The position numbers and the translations under genes are program-made. From the NCBI GenBank assembly GCA_973895155.1, contig OZ316895.1, positions 6,448,001-6,512,000 on the forward strand: DNA of 64,000 bases, in the 5' to 3' direction. This stretch comes from Marsupella aquatica (lineage: Eukaryota; Marchantiophyta). A model generated the notes under the pieces. The model was given only the letters and a program-made list of their open reading frames with translations. It made no database searches and was not told the origin of the DNA. Below, piece after piece: positions 60,015-64,000 of this stretch (the stretch's first letter is position 1; each line of letters starts with the position of its first letter).

Positions 60015-63000
60015 ATGGTTTTTGCAATGGAGACCGTGAAGGGATGGTCGATGGACTTGCAGTGTCTCTCATCAATGTGGTTCAAACAAATCAAAGGGAA
60101 GTCGCACAAGGATCGTCTGGAGGCATTTTACAGTCCTCAGGCCCATGCTTGTGAGTCTCACTGGACGACGAGTCTATTTCTTGGAAACGATCACACAGCA
60201 TTCTTCTCGGGGATGGATGATTGTTTCAGAATAATTCGGGGAGTTGAAGCAATGCACAGCACCTGATTCATGTATAGCGAGCTTTCTTGAATTGATTGCG
60301 TTTCGGGACTGGTATAAGTACTGACTTGAGCGCAATGTCTCATTTGTTACTGTTATGTGGGCGAGCAGATGACAGGTTTCGAGCCAATTTCCTGCACGGA
60401 CGACGGCCGCTGATGGCCGCATGCGCCGCGAGGTTGCGTGGATCGTCTGGCATGGTTTGGGTCGATTTGGGAGGAGGCACTGCAGAGAATGTCGAAATGA
60501 TGGCGGAGTTTATAGATCTGGCTTCTTTCGAAAAAATCTATGTGGTGGACATGTGCTCTTCTTTGTGCAAAGTGGCTCGGGAGAAGATGGAACGGCAGGG
60601 AAGGAGTAATGTGGAAATCATCGAGGGGGATGCGTGTACCTTCGTGCCTCCTAAAGCTGCCACCCTGGTCACATTCTCCTACTCACTGTCAAGTAAATGT
60701 CTACCCTTGGCTGCTGACACGCCTCTCAGGATGGTGCTATTTGGTCGTTCAATTCCAAATGAGACGAAGTGAAGGCAGCTTATGGTTTTGTCGGACCACA
60801 GTGTACCGGCTTCTGAGTGGAAAGACCCAATTGCTTTACTCGAACTGTTTCTGAAGCAAAGGGGATCCTCTTCACTGAGATTTTATGTACACGGCGGGGA
60901 TCTCGAATTTAATGTATATACAGCAAGCTGGCCATCTTTCTTGAACTGACCCCAGGCGGAGAGTATGATCGTTCTGATAAAACTATGCCTCTCCTCGCAG
61001 TGATACCGAGCTTCATGGCGGCCGTGGACAAAGCGGTTTCCTACTTGGCAGAAGACGGCATTGTCGGCATGGCTGATTTCTTCACATCCAGCAAGTACGA
61101 TCTCCCCAACCGACAGCACTCATTCCTTACTCGGTGGTTTTGGAGGACTGTGTTCGACTGTGATGGAATCGATGTGGGACCCGAGAGGCGTCAATATTTG
61201 GAGCACAAATTGTCACCAGGTGAAATTGCGATATCATTGTCCCAGTTGAAAGAGATGCTGAGTCCAAGTCGGCTGTCATACTTTTAAGTGATTCCGTTTG
61301 GGTCGTCTCCCACTCGTTTCTTAAACCTCCATGGAATTGGTTCACTAGCGGATGATCCTACGGAAATCCGCTGCCTGCTAACATATGGAGATGATGACCG
61401 TCTGTTATTACAGTTTTTGAGTTCAACTCAAGTGGCAAGATCCCCTACGTCCCGTACCTTCAGGCGCCTTTCTACATTTGGATCGGACGACACGTCGAGT
61501 ATACTAGTGAGTCCCCAAAGTGATTTACTTTGATAGTCAGAAATTACGGATCTGTCCGTCAGAATCAGCTTTGCACCTGTGCCTTCTCTCTGTAAAGTCA
61601 CTGACTATAGGATTGTATATGATGCAGAGTTAGACGAACAACGTTTTCCTGCAAGGGCATCCGATGAGTTTGAGGCGAGACGACCACCTTCTTTCCCTCC
61701 GACCTTCCTCTACTCTCTGTCGTGGGAAGATCCCCGGGAAGATGACAAGGTTTTGCAAATCAAACCGAATGATACTGTGCTTACCCTTACGTCAGGTGGC
61801 TGCAATGCGCTGGACCTTGTTCTGCAGGTATTCTCCCCTGTTCTCGAAAGCCTCGTCGCTTGTGTTTATGACGACGCCCGTTTCAGGAGTTTGTGGGCTG
61901 AGTTTCCTAGCTGTACATCGATGTCACTATTAGGTATGAGCTTCATTTTTCTGCACTAACTATGAGGTTCTTATTCCAGGGGGCAGGTCAGGTGGTTGCA
62001 GTTGATATTAATCCTGCCCAGAGCTACCTTCTCGAGTTGAAGCGAGCTGCAGTCATCAGGTAGAACAGAGAACTTGAGACAGTGTCTGTTCTTGTTAAAT
62101 TTTCCTGCCACTGTCGTCGATATTACGTGGGCGAGCACATGAAATGGATCAGGCTGGAATTTTTGTTGGCAAGTTCACCATGTCTTATTCCGGATGTGCA
62201 GGCTACCATTTGAGGACGTGTGGAAGATGTTTGGAGAGGGTGTGCACCCGAAATTCGAGCAACTTCTGAACACAGAAATAGCCCCCTTCTTAAGTCAAGG
62301 GGCAGCCAATTTTTGGTTCGTTTCTTAATTTCCTGACTTCTCTAAATTGCGCTTCTCATTCTGAAATGAACTTGGATAATTTTCGGCTGCCTCCTCCCGC
62401 TTGAATAGCTCCATGATCTGTATTTGTTTGTGTTTGTAATTCGCCTCCGTCTGACCTTCGAACTGATATATAGGATTTGGAATTTCGACTGATTCAGGTA
62501 CCAGAAGGCTTACTACTTCAAAGATGGATTGTACTACCATGGTAATCACAATAATTGACTTTCGCATGATTTGTTGATATGTTTTGTGTTGTCACTGAAG
62601 CTGTAGAAACCGTTCGAGTATTTCTTTCAGAATGAATTTGCTAATTGAGTAGGCAAAATTATGTCTGGTTGACATCACCATTTCCGAAGAGTATTGAAAT
62701 TGTTTTTTTTTTAACTGTTGTCAGGTGGGATGGGTCGTCTCTTACGAGCTGTTAGAATGCTTGCAAAGGTCACTCGACAGGTGTGTGAAAGGATCATTTC
62801 GACGGTTCAATGTTAACTATCTGAAGGAGCTTTGTAGACAAAAACTTGGAATAACGGCTGACAGAATTCTCTTGGATTTGTAGGAGCATTGGGTTGATTG
62901 TCTTGTGAATGCACCAACCTTGGAGAAGCAAAAGGAACTCTGGTAACTTTTTCCTTAACCCTCATTCCCAAAATTGTAATGTGGAAGCTTGATATTTAAG

Positions 63001-63946
63001 ACGGTCATGTGAAAGGTCAGCTGTCCTGGACCCAAAAGAATCACACATCTACCCAGTGCCGTGATCGTATTGTCACTACAGGGTCTAGTTCTACGCAAAG
63101 AATTGGACAGGTCGCCTTCCGCTGAAACTTGCGTTTTTTATATCCTCATGAGTTCATTTTCTGTAGAACCGAAACTCGGGTTCCATGCCCGACTATGGTT
63201 TGATTTGAGAAAAAACATATTGATGCATCAAATGGAGTCCCTATTAACGCGATCATGTTGCTACATTTATATAGTTGTGGAGTCACTGAGTATCTTTTTG
63301 TCTTCTTAGGTTTGCAACCGTCGGAAAGTGGTTGAAGCAGGCCAACATCATCACTAGGATCTCTGCCTTCTTTTTCACAAATAGACTTGTATTGTGGTTC
63401 TGCGCTGGAGTTTGTAAGGGGCAACTCAGCTTGATACGAAAGGAGGATAATATTTATGAGTAAGCGCTCTTCTCTAGTCATCTGAGTTTCAAAATCTCTT
63501 AAAAAATCCCTTTACAGCACTGTATTCTGTTCCGAATATGTTGTAGCCACTCACTCTCCGTCATATTGAATTTCGTACTGAGCTACACGATTGACTTTGC
63601 AGCTATATTGTTCGATGCTTGAACTCAACCGCTGAATTTTCCCATCTTCGAGACAGGTATGGTGGTTGCACTTTTTTGCCTGTTGCATTTCTACGTGACG
63701 CATTTAACGGCCAAAGTTGCTTTTGATGCGACAAACGTACAGCCAGTCTACAGTGTGCCCTGAATCTAAGGCTGCATTCACTGATTTGCTAATGTTGAGC
63801 AGGGCGTGGTACTTGGAAACATTTTGCTTACTCTTTGATCTCCTTGCTTTTACAGCAATTACTTCTACAGGTGCTGCCTGACTGGCCAGTTCTCGAGGGA
63901 GTGCTGTCCTCGCTTCCTTGAAGAAGCATGCTTCAATAAGTTGAAA
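60015..63946 (+). CDS. BTA1: betaine lipid synthase BTA1 (DGTS synthesis), 3' end outside the window
   Basis: Makes diacylglyceryl-trimethylhomoserine from diacylglycerol and S-adenosylmethionine in the ER. Exons: 60015-60150, 60369-60692, 61001-61219, 61414-61506, 61598-61827, 61980-62059, 62202-62315, 62498-62541, 62725-62780, 62884-62942, 63310-63459, 63603-63656 and 63856-63946, all in phase, giving 550 residues so far. The N-terminal BtaB-like methyltransferase has motif I VWVDLGGGTAENVEMM (about 75-90), EKIYVVDMCSSLC and VTFSYSLSMIPSF. The C-terminal BtaA-like part (aminocarboxypropyl transfer) has FLYSLSWEDPREDDKVL, TLTSGGCNALDLVLQ, VVAVDINPAQSYLLELK and NYFYRCCLTGQFSR. BtaB-before-BtaA is the order of green-lineage BTA1. 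The exon 5 acceptor (61597) is the least certain. The remaining C-terminal exons lie beyond the window. Confidence 0.95.
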
Positions 63947-64000
63947 GTACGACCCCTAAAATCTTGGAGTACCTTGTATCAATGCACTTTTCTTGGAGAG

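Noticed and set aside
59882-60154. 90-codon frame overlapping BTA1 exon 1
   Set aside because: Different frame from the homologous BTA1 start at 60015.
1-64000. tRNA, rRNA or CRISPR arrays
   Set aside because: No cloverleaf-like gene, rRNA sequence or regularly spaced repeat-spacer array was noticed. No scan software was run, so a missed tRNA is possible.

Overview
The window is nuclear DNA from a green plant, most likely a non-seed land plant; a bryophyte is my best guess and the species is not identified. Four observations point that way. Genes have GT-AG introns. A plastid glucose-6-phosphate isomerase, a vacuolar sorting receptor and a plant-type sphingolipid desaturase are present. A BTA1 betaine-lipid synthase is present, a gene found in algae, bryophytes, lycophytes and ferns but not in seed plants. 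Copia and CACTA elements of plant type fill the middle. Exon boundaries below were read by eye from splice signals, phase and family homology.

Layout. 0.8-2.7 kb (+): an intronless vacuolar sorting receptor. 3.4-6.2 kb (-): coding-looking fragments of an unrecognised, probably broken gene. 6.3-11.9 kb (-): plastid glucose-6-phosphate isomerase in 14 exons. 12.6-16.5 kb: microsatellite, minisatellite and old repeats. 16.5-30.8 kb: a Copia retrotransposon on the minus strand, bounded by 345-bp LTRs and a CATGG target duplication, with a decayed CACTA DNA transposon of about 9.3 kb (18.1-27.5 kb) inside its pol gene. 30.8-36.4 kb: more repeats, including inverted Copia 3' ends, a solo LTR with its own target duplication, and a foldback element. 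37.7-39.3 kb (+): sphingolipid delta-4 desaturase in two exons. 41.5-42.2 kb (+): a small heat-shock protein with a Cys-rich N-terminus. 44.5-49.0 kb (-): a four-exon gene for an unrecognised 607-residue protein. 52.4-53.2 kb: a pogo/Tigger-like element with matching terminal inverted repeats. 60.0 kb to the window end (+): BTA1, cut by the edge.

The most unusual object is the CACTA element. Besides the expected transposase (tnp2 type, minus strand) and a divergently transcribed TNPA-like accessory gene (plus strand), it carries a SET-domain protein, a fold known from protein lysine methyltransferases. GCGAA-type motifs cluster near both ends of the element, in front of the accessory gene and inside its first intron, and telomere-like CCCTAA repeats lie between the divergent genes. 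All three of its genes contain stops or frameshifts. The host Copia is also dead: its integrase and protease lack catalytic residues.

The host genes show no operon-like logic. They are independent housekeeping and lipid genes separated by repeats.
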